A stretch of DNA of 64,000 nucleotides from CAZUSO01 sp964622775. Lineage in GTDB: Bacteria; Bacteroidota; Bacteroidia; Chitinophagales; Chitinophagaceae. The stretch spans positions 1-64,000 of the forward strand of contig CAZUSO010000001.1 in the NCBI GenBank assembly GCA_964622775.1, given 5' to 3'. The position numbers and the translations under genes are program-made. The notes under the pieces are model-generated. The model made no database searches and was not told the origin of the DNA. It was given only the letters and a program-made list of their open reading frames with translations. This document shows, one piece after another, positions 41,855 to 50,053 of the stretch; positions within the stretch are counted from its first letter, which is position 1; each line of letters starts with the position of its first letter.

Positions 41855-43006
41855 TTAAGATGTGGAATGAACCGACGGCTTCAGCGTACTCAGAACAGAA
41901 AATATTCGTTCAAAATCCTGATCGCCGAGGTTGGAGCCGGAGGGCAGGCACAGGCCGTTTTCAAAGAAACCTTCACTGCGGTTTCCTCCGTAATAAGGCG
42001 CCGCTGCGAAAACGGGCTGCAGGTGCATCGGCTTCCATAAGGGGCGACTTTCGATATTGTTTTTTTCTAATTCCAGCCGGATGGTTTCCCGGCTTATTCC
42101 TCCCGTTTCTTCCGGGTTCACAAGAATTGCAGACAGCCAGTAATTGGAATAATAGTTTTCATCTGGTTCATTCTGGAATCTGATGCCCTCCATTCCTTTA
42201 AAGAAATTACGATAGCGCCGGTTATTTTCTCTTCTTTGCGCCACACGTTCCTCCAGCACCAGCATCTGTCCCCGGCCAATTCCCGCACAGATATTGCTCA
42301 TGCGATAGTTATAGCCAATATGGGAATGCTGGTAATGGGGAGCATTGTCGCGTGCCTGAGTAGCCAGGAAGCGCGCTTTGCCGAGCAGTTCCGCATCTTC
42401 GGAAACCAATGCTCCTCCGCCGCTGGTCGTGATAATTTTATTGCCATTGAAAGACAGCACACCCATTTTTCCGAAGGTTCCGGCCTTTTTCCCTCCGAGG
42501 GAAGAGCCCAGCGCTTCTGCGGCATCTTCAATTACCGGAATAGTATAGCGGCCGGCTACTTCAAGAATAGCATCCATCTTTGCCGGCATGCCATATAAGT
42601 GCACGGGGATAATGGCTTTTATTTTTTTTCCTAAAGCCTGCCGGGCTTTTATGGCATCTTCCAAGGCATTGGGACACATATTCCAGGTGTCCGGTTCGCT
42701 GTCCACAAAAACGGGCGTGGCGCCGCAATAGACAATAGGATTTGCGCTGGCGGAAAAGGTAAAGCTCTGGCAAATCACTTCATCTCCATAGCCAATGTCC
42801 GATAATATGAGGGCTAAATGCAGGGCTGCCGTGCCGGAGGACAATGCGGCGGCCGCCCGGATATGCAAATATTGCTGAAGGTCTTCTTCGAAACCGTTTA
42901 CATTGGGACCAAGGGGAGCGACCCAGTTGGTATCAAACGCTTCCTGTACATATTGCTGTTCATCACCGCCCATGTGCGGGGAAGAAAGCCAGATTTTTTC
43001 GTTCAT
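41855..43006 (-). CDS. DegT/DnrJ/EryC1/StrS aminotransferase (PglE/LegC-like)
   Basis: A 383-residue PLP sugar aminotransferase. IWLSSPHMGGDEQQYVQEAF then WVAPLGPNVNGFEEDLQQY at the start is characteristic of PglE and relatives. The PLP lysine is in SFNGNKIITTSGGGALV near residue 185, and IEDAAEALGSSLGGKKAGTFG precedes it. It would aminate the 4-keto group of UDP-4-keto-6-deoxy-GlcNAc. The start overlaps the PglD-like gene by 4 bp (ATGA). The needed PglF-type 4,6-dehydratase is not in the window. Assignment to the bacillosamine route comes from the three-gene context. Confidence 0.87.
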   Translation of the reverse strand: MNEKIWLSSPHMGGDEQQYVQEAFDTNWVAPLGPNVNGFEEDLQQYLHIRAAAALSSGTAALHLALILSDIGYGDEVICQSFTFSASANPIVYCGATPVFVDSEPDTWNMCPNALEDAIKARQALGKKIKAIIPVHLYGMPAKMDAILEVAGRYTIPVIEDAAEALGSSLGGKKAGTFGKMGVLSFNGNKIITTSGGGALVSEDAELLGKARFLATQARDNAPHYQHSHIGYNYRMSNICAGIGRGQMLVLEERVAQRRENNRRYRNFFKGMEGIRFQNEPDENYYSNYWLSAILVNPEETGGISRETIRLELEKNNIESRPLWKPMHLQPVFAAAPYYGGNRSEGFFENGLCLPSGSNLGDQDFERIFSVLSTLKPSVHSTS

Positions 43007-43611
43007 TGCCGGTTGTATTTAATGATTTTGCCCGGATTACCGACGACCACGGCATAATCCGGAATATCCTTTATAATTACGGTGCCGGCGCCCACAGTTA
43101 CCCATTTTCCAATGGTGATTCCCTGTATGATACAGGCGCCAATGCCAACGTGGGTTCCTTCACCTATACTTACATCGCCGGCTAATGCCACACCCGGTGA
43201 AATATGCACGAAGTCTTCAAGCCGGCAATCATGGTCTATTGAGCAATTCGTGTTTAAGATCACATGACGGCCAATCTGCGTGCCGCTATTTACGGAAACT
43301 CCCGCCATGACCACGGTGCCTTCGTTCATTGCTGCACGTGGAGAAACGGCAGCAGCAGGGTGGATGGCTGTCGCATACCGGTAAGGATTGGCCTCAGCAA
43401 TGCTTTTCCTGGTTCTGTTATTACCAATGGTAATCAATATCTGATCTTTTGAATGATCAAACGATTCCGGTAAACGGGGAGCAACCGGATAATCCAATAA
43501 TAAACGGATTGCTTCATTCTGATCGCATAAACCGCCGATATTCGCGGAGGTAGCTTCCAGAATTTCAATTACCACTTTAGCATGTCCGCTGGCGCCCCAA
43601 AGAAAGATCAT
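43003..43611 (-). CDS. Sugar O/N-acetyltransferase, NeuD/PglD-like
   Basis: A 202-residue left-handed beta-helix acyltransferase. The NeuD-type Rossmann N-domain starts IFLWGASGHAKVVIEIL. Hexapeptide repeats follow from about residue 85 (VILNTNCSIDHDCRLEDFV, HISPGVALAGDVSIGEG, THVGIGACIIQGITIG), with the catalytic histidine in SIDHDC. In PglD this enzyme N-acetylates the 4-amino group with acetyl-CoA. It is joined to the PglE-like aminotransferase and the PglC-like transferase by 4-bp overlaps at both ends, so the three are strongly coupled. Confidence 0.87.
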   Translation of the reverse strand: MIFLWGASGHAKVVIEILEATSANIGGLCDQNEAIRLLLDYPVAPRLPESFDHSKDQILITIGNNRTRKSIAEANPYRYATAIHPAAAVSPRAAMNEGTVVMAGVSVNSGTQIGRHVILNTNCSIDHDCRLEDFVHISPGVALAGDVSIGEGTHVGIGACIIQGITIGKWVTVGAGTVIIKDIPDYAVVVGNPGKIIKYNRQ

Positions 43612-44216
43612 GAATTTGTTCCTTTAAATTTTGTCATGGTCGCTTGCCCTTCTGCGCTGATTCCTTCCCCCGTAAAAACCCTGCCGATTGTCAAAAGTAA
43701 GATTCTTACATCTAAAACAAAGGAGATGTTGTCGACATACCAAACATCATACTCGAATTTTTCTTCCCAGCTAATGGCGTTCCGGCCATTTACCTGTGCC
43801 CAACCGGTGATGCCGGGGCGAATATCGTGGCGGCGCTTTTGGCGTTCATTATATAACGGCAAATATTCAACCAATAAAGGTCTCGGCCCGATAAGGCTCA
43901 TGTCTCCCCAGATCACATTCAGTAATTGCGGGATTTCGTCCAGGGAGGTTTGTCGGACAAATTTCCCAACAGAGGTCAGGCGTAGCGCGTCAGGAAGCAA
44001 TTGTCCCGATGCGTCTCGCTTATCATTCATGGTTTTGAACTTGATCACTTTAAAGATACGCATGCCTTTGCCCGGCCGGGGCTGGAGGAAGAAGGGCTTT
44101 CCATTATTGGCAAGGGTTAGCAATAAGGTTGTTATTAAAAAAAAAGGCAGCAGGACGATGAAGCCGGTCAGAGCCAGCAAAAAATCTATGGGCCGTTTAA
44201 AAATCAACTTATACAT
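43608..44216 (-). CDS. Small initiating phosphoglycosyl transferase, PglC-like
   Basis: A 202-residue monotopic phosphoglycosyl transferase: the re-entrant helix KRPIDFLLALTGFIVLLPFF (residues 8-27), FKTMNDKRDASGQLLPDALR, QTSLDEIPQLLNVIWGDMSL, IGPRPLLVEYLPLYNE and RPGITGWAQVNGRNAISWEE. The DE pair in the SLDEIPQ motif is the catalytic dyad. It transfers a diNAcBac-type sugar phosphate to undecaprenyl phosphate at the inner membrane. Overlaps the upstream GT4 gene by 8 bp and the PglD-like gene by 4 bp. Confidence 0.9.
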   Translation of the reverse strand: MYKLIFKRPIDFLLALTGFIVLLPFFLITTLLLTLANNGKPFFLQPRPGKGMRIFKVIKFKTMNDKRDASGQLLPDALRLTSVGKFVRQTSLDEIPQLLNVIWGDMSLIGPRPLLVEYLPLYNERQKRRHDIRPGITGWAQVNGRNAISWEEKFEYDVWYVDNISFVLDVRILLLTIGRVFTGEGISAEGQATMTKFKGTNS

Positions 44217-45426
44217 TCTGCTTTCCTTGTTTAATGTTTAATCCATGGACAACATCAGCAAATTTTTCGCATAAAATAGCCTTATCGAATACCGTTTCTG
44301 CCAGCACTCTTGATGACTTTCCCATAGCCTCAACCGTGTCAGGATTATTGCTTAAATAAAGGATAGCATCGGCAAGCGCCACCGGATCGGAAGGGTCTGC
44401 ATAAAGGCCGCATTGTGCCTTTTCCACCAATTCTTTGGTCCAACCGGGAGAATTTACAATAATGGGTTTACCGGCAGAAAGCGAATCAAAGAGCTTGTTC
44501 GGAGAATTGGTATAAAGAATAGGCAAATTTTGGAAACTCACGACAGAAGCATCACAAAAGTTCACAATTTCCGAGGTTTCTTTCATAGAATATTTGCCTG
44601 AAAAATGCACATTTTTCAGGTTATTTTCCCGGCACATTTTTTTCAGATCATCTTCGGTAGATCCGCCCCCGATAAAGAGAAATTCCAGGTTATCATTTGA
44701 AGCGAGTATTTTTGCAGCGTTAATAATATAATCGGCACCATTAGCGAGGCCTAATGCGCCAAAATGGATCAGCTTAAATGATTCCACCCTAAGGCCCATT
44801 TTCCGTATCCGGTCGATGTTTTTTTCCCGCGGCCAAAATTCTTCTATTTTAGCCATATTGGGTATGGTCGTGATCTTTTCCGGCGGAATCCCGCAGGATA
44901 TGACGCCATCGGCCATACCGGGAGATAAGGCAACAATATGTATTGATTTTTTATAAATTAACTTTTCAAATTGCTTAGCCATCCATTTTAGCAGGGGATT
45001 TTTAAGTCCTCCCATTTGAATGGGAACTTCCGGCCATAAATCCCGGACTTCAAATAAGTAGGGTATTTTTTTTAAAAATTTCAATATCAGCGCAGGAAAA
45101 CCGATAGTAAGCGGGGTAGAGGTTGCAATGACCAAATCAATATTTTTTAATTTCAATGCACACCAAGTACTCCGGAACATAAAATCGACAAAGGATTTCA
45201 TCCGCTGCATGATGCCCATACTCTGACTGTAAGGAATACTCATATACACAACGGTAATGCCGTCTATTTGCTTTATTTCCTTTTTTTTGCCGGTAAGGTT
45301 GTTCTCTGAAGTAATGATCGTCACTTTATGGCCGACTTCAATCAGTTTCCTGGCTATCCAGTAAGATCGCGTTCCGCCCGGTTCTTCAGGTGTTTTAAAA
45401 TATTGATGCAGGTAGAGGATGTTCAT
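44209..45426 (-). CDS. Glycosyltransferase GT4 family (WbuB/PglA-like)
   Basis: A 405-residue GT-B enzyme beginning MNILYLHQYFKTPEEPGGT, a start typical of WbuB/FucNAc transferase relatives. Other motifs: YLFEVRDLWPEVPIQMGG near residue 143, LIHFGALGLANGADYIINAA near 223, and a C-terminal SAGKPIIVNSPGWTKELVEK segment in place of a textbook E-x7-E. WbuB-type enzymes add the second sugar onto the lipid-linked primer made by the neighbouring small transferase. It overlaps the PglC-like gene by 8 bp, consistent with sequential action. Donor sugar unknown. Confidence 0.85.
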   Translation of the reverse strand: MNILYLHQYFKTPEEPGGTRSYWIARKLIEVGHKVTIITSENNLTGKKKEIKQIDGITVVYMSIPYSQSMGIMQRMKSFVDFMFRSTWCALKLKNIDLVIATSTPLTIGFPALILKFLKKIPYLFEVRDLWPEVPIQMGGLKNPLLKWMAKQFEKLIYKKSIHIVALSPGMADGVISCGIPPEKITTIPNMAKIEEFWPREKNIDRIRKMGLRVESFKLIHFGALGLANGADYIINAAKILASNDNLEFLFIGGGSTEDDLKKMCRENNLKNVHFSGKYSMKETSEIVNFCDASVVSFQNLPILYTNSPNKLFDSLSAGKPIIVNSPGWTKELVEKAQCGLYADPSDPVALADAILYLSNNPDTVEAMGKSSRVLAETVFDKAILCEKFADVVHGLNIKQGKQNV

Positions 45427-45466
45427 CGGATATTATAATATGATATGAGTCCGGAATACAATATTA

Positions 45467-46600
45467 TTACAACTCAACATTGTTATATAGTTTAATATAG
45501 GCTTTTGCAATTCTATTCCAGGAAAACGCATTAAAATCAATTTTTTTCAATTCAAAATCATCCTCATGCTGAATCAGGTATTCAGCAGCTTCCTTAATCG
45601 ATTGGGTAGAATCTGCAAGAGCCGAATGCCCTACTTTTACAGCAAACACACTATCAATACCCTGATTTTCAGTATGGATTAACGGTAATCCCTGAGATAG
45701 CGCTTCCAGGTAAACCAGCCCGAAGGTTTCGGTGTGGGAGATCATTGCAAAAAATTTATAATCCCGAAAAATTTGAGCCAGCCTGGACGGCTCCTTAATG
45801 CTACCATAATAGTTTATCCAGTCGGCATGCTTTTTTACCGCGCGTAAGACCTGTTTTTGCTGATTTCCTCCCCCTCCGACCAGACCTAACTGAATATCAG
45901 AGTACGGCATTCTTAATTCGGCCAATGCCTGAATCAGTCGCAGCACATTTTTATTCTTATTAAATTTACCGACATATAAAAATTTATTCTCCTTCGTTTG
46001 GTTATCCGGATTTAAATTTTGAAGCCAATATGCTTCTATGCCATTATATATTATGTGGGATTTTTCCAAAAACCGATCTTTGAAGAACTGAATCTTAGGA
46101 TGATTAATAAACCTTGATTTCAGCGCTTCGCTAACAAATACTACATGAGAAGCAGCGCTTAATATTTTTTCCGCTAATGGAATCAGATGGCTTCTGTATT
46201 TCAAAAATATATCCACGTCGGTTGTTCTTATAGTAACGATATAGGGTATGGAATATTTTTTGTAGATTTTATAGGCCAATGCCCCATCGCTGAACAAGGT
46301 AGTCGCATGAATTAGTCTGATGTGCTTAAAATCAATCTGTTTGGTTAAGCTATTGTATAACATTCTGATTTTTAGCAAAAAGAATAACCGGTGTATTTTC
46401 TTTACCGGGGCAGAAAGCACTATTTTAGACTCCCTTTTTCGAAAATCAACCTCATTTGGGTTCTGGTTTTTATTTCGGAACGGGGCAAAAACAATTTGTT
46501 GGTATCCTTCCCGGTCAATCTGCTCATATAAATTTACATATACTTTCGAATTAAGAAAATCGTTGGCAATATGCAAAATCCTGTCTTTTTCTTCATCCAT
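45467..46600 (-). CDS. Glycosyltransferase, GT4 family
   Basis: A 377-residue GT-B protein. It begins with a long acidic start (MDEEKDRILHIANDFLNSKV), has KFLYVGKFNKNKNVLRLIQA near residue 202 (donor-domain start) and a modified retaining motif TETFGLVYLEALSQGLPLIH near 295 (E-x7-E). There are no membrane helices. It lies 40 bp upstream of the WbuB-like gene and 54 bp downstream of the exported protein gene, in a series of three GT4 enzymes that should build the repeat unit. Sugar unknown. Base composition is AT-rich like its neighbours. Confidence 0.85.
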   Translation of the reverse strand: MDEEKDRILHIANDFLNSKVYVNLYEQIDREGYQQIVFAPFRNKNQNPNEVDFRKRESKIVLSAPVKKIHRLFFLLKIRMLYNSLTKQIDFKHIRLIHATTLFSDGALAYKIYKKYSIPYIVTIRTTDVDIFLKYRSHLIPLAEKILSAASHVVFVSEALKSRFINHPKIQFFKDRFLEKSHIIYNGIEAYWLQNLNPDNQTKENKFLYVGKFNKNKNVLRLIQALAELRMPYSDIQLGLVGGGGNQQKQVLRAVKKHADWINYYGSIKEPSRLAQIFRDYKFFAMISHTETFGLVYLEALSQGLPLIHTENQGIDSVFAVKVGHSALADSTQSIKEAAEYLIQHEDDFELKKIDFNAFSWNRIAKAYIKLYNNVEL

Positions 46601-46654
46601 AATTTTTGTTTTAGTTCATTGGGCATTATGGGCATTGTGTCCTCTATACAACCG

Positions 46655-47791
46655 TCATTGTTTCGCCATTGCCATCAGGCCCAGAAACTGTAGATGCTGG
46701 CTGGGCAGACCGGTATATTTTCCGCCATTAGATTCATATGCTTTATCATATAAAGATATTAACGAAGGGTCGTATTGAATTAATTTCATCCACCCGTCTG
46801 CCTGGTTTTTTCCTGAATTTTTTATGGCTGCATCCGTTGATGCGGAACCGTCTATATTATCCGAAAACTTTTTTGTGCGTTCATTCCATATCCGGTACTT
46901 TAAGGTATTGGCCAGGATTTGCATGTCTGCCCGTGTCCAGTTATTAAGACCGAGTTGATAGCTTGTCATAATATAGGCTACGACCTGGTTACCATGAGAA
47001 ACATCCTGAATGATTACCTGTGGTTTTTTATGGGCATCATATATTTTCCGGAAGGTGGTTGACTGATCAAAAGTGTAGGGTGTGTCCCAGGTCATGTTCC
47101 ATTCAAAGCAATCGTGGCCCCCGGCCTTAACCGTTTTTATATTCTGCCTTAGCGCATTGTCGTATTTTTCATAAAAATTTTTATAAATCATCCTGTTGGC
47201 GGCATTATTACTGAGCTTATAAAGACACATGGCCACAACGGCGAAGTGCGAACCTATGTGTGTTCTGAAATGATGTAATTCAGAATCGTCGCCATACTTG
47301 GCCATGGAGCGGTTGTACCATTTCATAAATTCCTTTTCTATATATTCAATAGGGATTTCCAGCTTTCTTCTTTCCGGTTGGGCTAGCCTGCTGACGATAT
47401 ATGCATATTCGGCAATGTAGCGGAAAAGATAACCTTCCCAGAGTAAAACTTCTTTATTTGTTCCTTTTTCTTTCCAGATAAATGTTCCCGAATGACTCCC
47501 GCTTTCAAAGATATTGGATATGATTCTGTGATTCTGTTCTAAATACTTAAAGTTACCGGTTGCTTTATACAAAAGGTTTCTGCCGTCAATATTATAGGAG
47601 ATCAGAATAAACATTTTACTATTGTTATCTTCTTTAGCATAAAGCTCCTGATTAGCCTGTCCATTGGTATAAGGAGAGGCAATTTCTGCATCAGCGGTTT
47701 TAATATAGGTATTTTCAGGTTGCGCATTAACGGTAGAGATAGTCAACAGGCTCCATAAGAGCAACAGGAAAAATCTATAGATATCAGTCAT
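46655..47791 (-). CDS. Exported alpha-helical protein, possible polysaccharide lyase or epimerase
   Basis: About 378 residues from the ATG at 47791 (an upstream ATG at 47812 adds seven). A signal peptide (MTDIYRFFLLLLWSLLTISTVNAQ) is followed by a mostly helical chain with aromatic-rich pairs: WEGYLFRYIAEYAYIVSRL, ELHHFRTHIGSHFAVVAMCL, AGGHDCFEWNMTWDTPYTFD, DVSHGNQVVAYIMTSYQLG and NQADGWMKLIQYDP. This spacing of H, W and Y is like (alpha/alpha)6 barrels of alginate lyases or related polysaccharide enzymes, but no family signature was identified for certain. Its place inside a capsule locus suggests that it trims or modifies the polymer in the periplasm. Confidence 0.65.
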   Translation of the reverse strand: MTDIYRFFLLLLWSLLTISTVNAQPENTYIKTADAEIASPYTNGQANQELYAKEDNNSKMFILISYNIDGRNLLYKATGNFKYLEQNHRIISNIFESGSHSGTFIWKEKGTNKEVLLWEGYLFRYIAEYAYIVSRLAQPERRKLEIPIEYIEKEFMKWYNRSMAKYGDDSELHHFRTHIGSHFAVVAMCLYKLSNNAANRMIYKNFYEKYDNALRQNIKTVKAGGHDCFEWNMTWDTPYTFDQSTTFRKIYDAHKKPQVIIQDVSHGNQVVAYIMTSYQLGLNNWTRADMQILANTLKYRIWNERTKKFSDNIDGSASTDAAIKNSGKNQADGWMKLIQYDPSLISLYDKAYESNGGKYTGLPSQHLQFLGLMAMAKQ

Positions 47792-47831
47792 CGGATCATG
47801 TTTAATAATCATCTAAATTGTTCTAAAAGCG

Positions 47832-48983
47832 TTATGTTTTTACCCGCCCAGCCCATTGTGAACTTATAAAATTCAGAATATTTGTTGCCCGCTGTGCTAA
47901 ACTGAAGCCGGCGGCATGAATTATTGCATTGTCTCTCATGGTATGGCTAACATCATTATTTTCTAATACCCGGCACATGGCCTTATATATTTCATTGGTA
48001 TCTAAGGGGTCAACAAGAACAGCACAGGAAGGGCTGGTTTGGCTTCTGATTTCCGGAATATCAGAAGATACAATGGGTAAGCCGCAAGCCATCGCCTCAA
48101 TAATTACATTACAGGATCCTTCGTGAAGCGTAGGCAGCACAAATAAATCGGCGGCGGACATCATTAACGGTATTTCAGCATGCAGCAATGCTTTACAGAA
48201 TATGACCTTTTCACCTTCAATTTTCTGATTGCCTTTTCCTACAAATATTCCCAAAACATCATCGGGCAGGCGCTTTAAGGCTTCCAATAATCTAAGCGGT
48301 CCTTTATTATCAATAAATCTACCCACAAATAAAATTAATTTTTTATCCAGGGGTAAATTAAAATGCTTTCTTGCTTCAATTTTATCATGAGGTTTAAACA
48401 ACTGTAAGTTTACGGCATTAGGTGCGGTTAAGATTTTAGAAGGATCAATTCCCAACTGCAATAGTTTGGCGGTTATCGGGGCCGATACGGAAATAAAGCC
48501 TCTGATTTTTTTCAGATTCTTAAAATATTTTTTTTGATTATAGCTGCGCCGGACGATGTCAATATTATTGTATTCCCCCACAGCGGCAAATATGGGCTTG
48601 GAAGCATTTTTTACGGCTCTCGCCGCAATTAAAGCATTTGGGATAAAATGGCAATATATCAGGTCAAAATCTATCCGGTGCTTTTTTATGAGCTTTTGGA
48701 TAACAATTTTTTGAAATAAAGTCGTAAATGCATAAGTATTAAAAAAAAGTATCCTTTTATTAGACAAGGACAAATATTTCGGACGATATACTTTTGCTTT
48801 TTCTGTACCATAACCCGATAACTCGCCGCGGGCATTAACATTATTCCAAAGGCCGGCATGGGCAATAACGGTAACCTCATGTCCCAGATTTATAAACTGC
48901 TGTACTATGCCATAAACAAACGTACCCTGCTGGGGATTTTGGTTTGATGGATAGTTATCTCCGGCTATCACTAATATTTTCAT
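47832..48983 (-). CDS. Glycosyltransferase, GT4 family
   Basis: A 383-residue GT-B enzyme. MKILVIAGDNYPSNQNPQQG opens the acceptor domain, LILFVGRFIDNKGPLRLLEAL (about 215) the donor domain in two short parts, LILFVGRFID and NKGPLRLLEAL. The retaining motif is PTLHEGSCNVIIEAMACGLP near 286 (E-x7-E). Fits capsule or O-antigen GT4 enzymes such as WcaC/WcaL types. It is 48 bp downstream of the ATP-grasp gene and 41 bp upstream of the exported helical protein gene. Confidence 0.87.
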   Translation of the reverse strand: MKILVIAGDNYPSNQNPQQGTFVYGIVQQFINLGHEVTVIAHAGLWNNVNARGELSGYGTEKAKVYRPKYLSLSNKRILFFNTYAFTTLFQKIVIQKLIKKHRIDFDLIYCHFIPNALIAARAVKNASKPIFAAVGEYNNIDIVRRSYNQKKYFKNLKKIRGFISVSAPITAKLLQLGIDPSKILTAPNAVNLQLFKPHDKIEARKHFNLPLDKKLILFVGRFIDNKGPLRLLEALKRLPDDVLGIFVGKGNQKIEGEKVIFCKALLHAEIPLMMSAADLFVLPTLHEGSCNVIIEAMACGLPIVSSDIPEIRSQTSPSCAVLVDPLDTNEIYKAMCRVLENNDVSHTMRDNAIIHAAGFSLAQRATNILNFISSQWAGRVKT

Positions 48984-49030
48984 GATTCCAAACTCAATAA
49001 TTAACTTTTTTCAATACTTCAATATCTTTC

Positions 49031-50053
49031 TTAAGATTGGGCTAAAGCCAATAAGTCTTCCAGCATCCATTCCTGTGGTCTGACCGGCGCTCCGTGAAAC
49101 AACAGGGACCTGTCCCAATAACCTGGACAGGGTACATATCCTTTGGGATTAAAGCCGTAAGACACTTCAATGACCAGGGGCTTTCCGTCTTCATCATAGA
49201 CAAAATCAAACGCCGCCGACTGCATTTTTAATTTATCGTTCAGGTCAAAGGCCAAACGGATCAGCTTATGATCGATTTGCGCAGGGTCATAAATTATATT
49301 GCCACTTCCGGATGCCCTGAAATCATGATCCCGGTTCATGCGCTTTATGGCAATGGCTTTATGACCGATAACGATTACCCGGGTATCAAATGGATTATCC
49401 TTAATAAAATCCTGAAAATAGATATAGCCTTTTTCCGCAAGAGACATTTTCAAAAATTCGGTTCCGAAAATGAAATGATATAATCCTTTAAATATACCTA
49501 ACAGGTTGTCTTGTCCTTTTTTATATTTTCGGATTCTTTCCTTTAATATGAATCCTCCGGAAACAATTTTAAAGCCTTTTCCAAATGCGGTATTAATTAA
49601 TTTTTTTGCTTCGTTGGGATTGTGGCACAGCCGGACACCCTTGGATCCTGAGCCTTTGCTAAGCTTAAATACTTTGGGGAAATCCTGGGTTTCTACCCAA
49701 ATCAAGGCTGTACGTTTGTCATAAAAAACATACGTGGGAATTAAATTAATTCCCATGGCCTCAAACAAATATTTTTGGGCTGTTTTATTGTCAAAATGCC
49801 AAATGGTATTGAAGTCGGGGAAGCACTTTATTCCTCTGCTTTCCACAGCATAGATAAGATTTTTTGCAAAAATCTGGTCTTTATAATTTAAGTTATTGAT
49901 GTGCCATAATAAAAATTTACAATCTTCTAATTGTGATATGATATCATTGTCATAGCAATTGACAATCTTATAAGGCAGGTTGTTTTTTTTGCAGTATTCC
50001 AGCCAAAAAGGGCTGAAATTATTTCCCGGCTCAAAGTGGATCGCTATTCTCAT
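49031..50053 (-). CDS. ATP-grasp domain protein
   Basis: A 340-residue protein of the RimK-like/YheC-type ATP-grasp fold. The N-terminal pre-ATP part (1-95) starts MRIAIHFEPGNNFSPFWLEY. ATP-binding lysine and loop are in PKVFKLSKGSGSKGVRLC near 133, then YFQDFIKDNPFDTRVIVIG near 213 and the metal-binding DFVYDEDGKPLVIEVSYGFN near 285. ATP-grasp enzymes join a carboxylate to an amine or other nucleophile, so this one may attach an amino acid or similar group to a sugar or lipid intermediate. Its start overlaps the CapA-like gene by 4 bp, suggesting joint action. Substrate unknown. Confidence 0.82.
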   Translation of the reverse strand: MRIAIHFEPGNNFSPFWLEYCKKNNLPYKIVNCYDNDIISQLEDCKFLLWHINNLNYKDQIFAKNLIYAVESRGIKCFPDFNTIWHFDNKTAQKYLFEAMGINLIPTYVFYDKRTALIWVETQDFPKVFKLSKGSGSKGVRLCHNPNEAKKLINTAFGKGFKIVSGGFILKERIRKYKKGQDNLLGIFKGLYHFIFGTEFLKMSLAEKGYIYFQDFIKDNPFDTRVIVIGHKAIAIKRMNRDHDFRASGSGNIIYDPAQIDHKLIRLAFDLNDKLKMQSAAFDFVYDEDGKPLVIEVSYGFNPKGYVPCPGYWDRSLLFHGAPVRPQEWMLEDLLALAQS

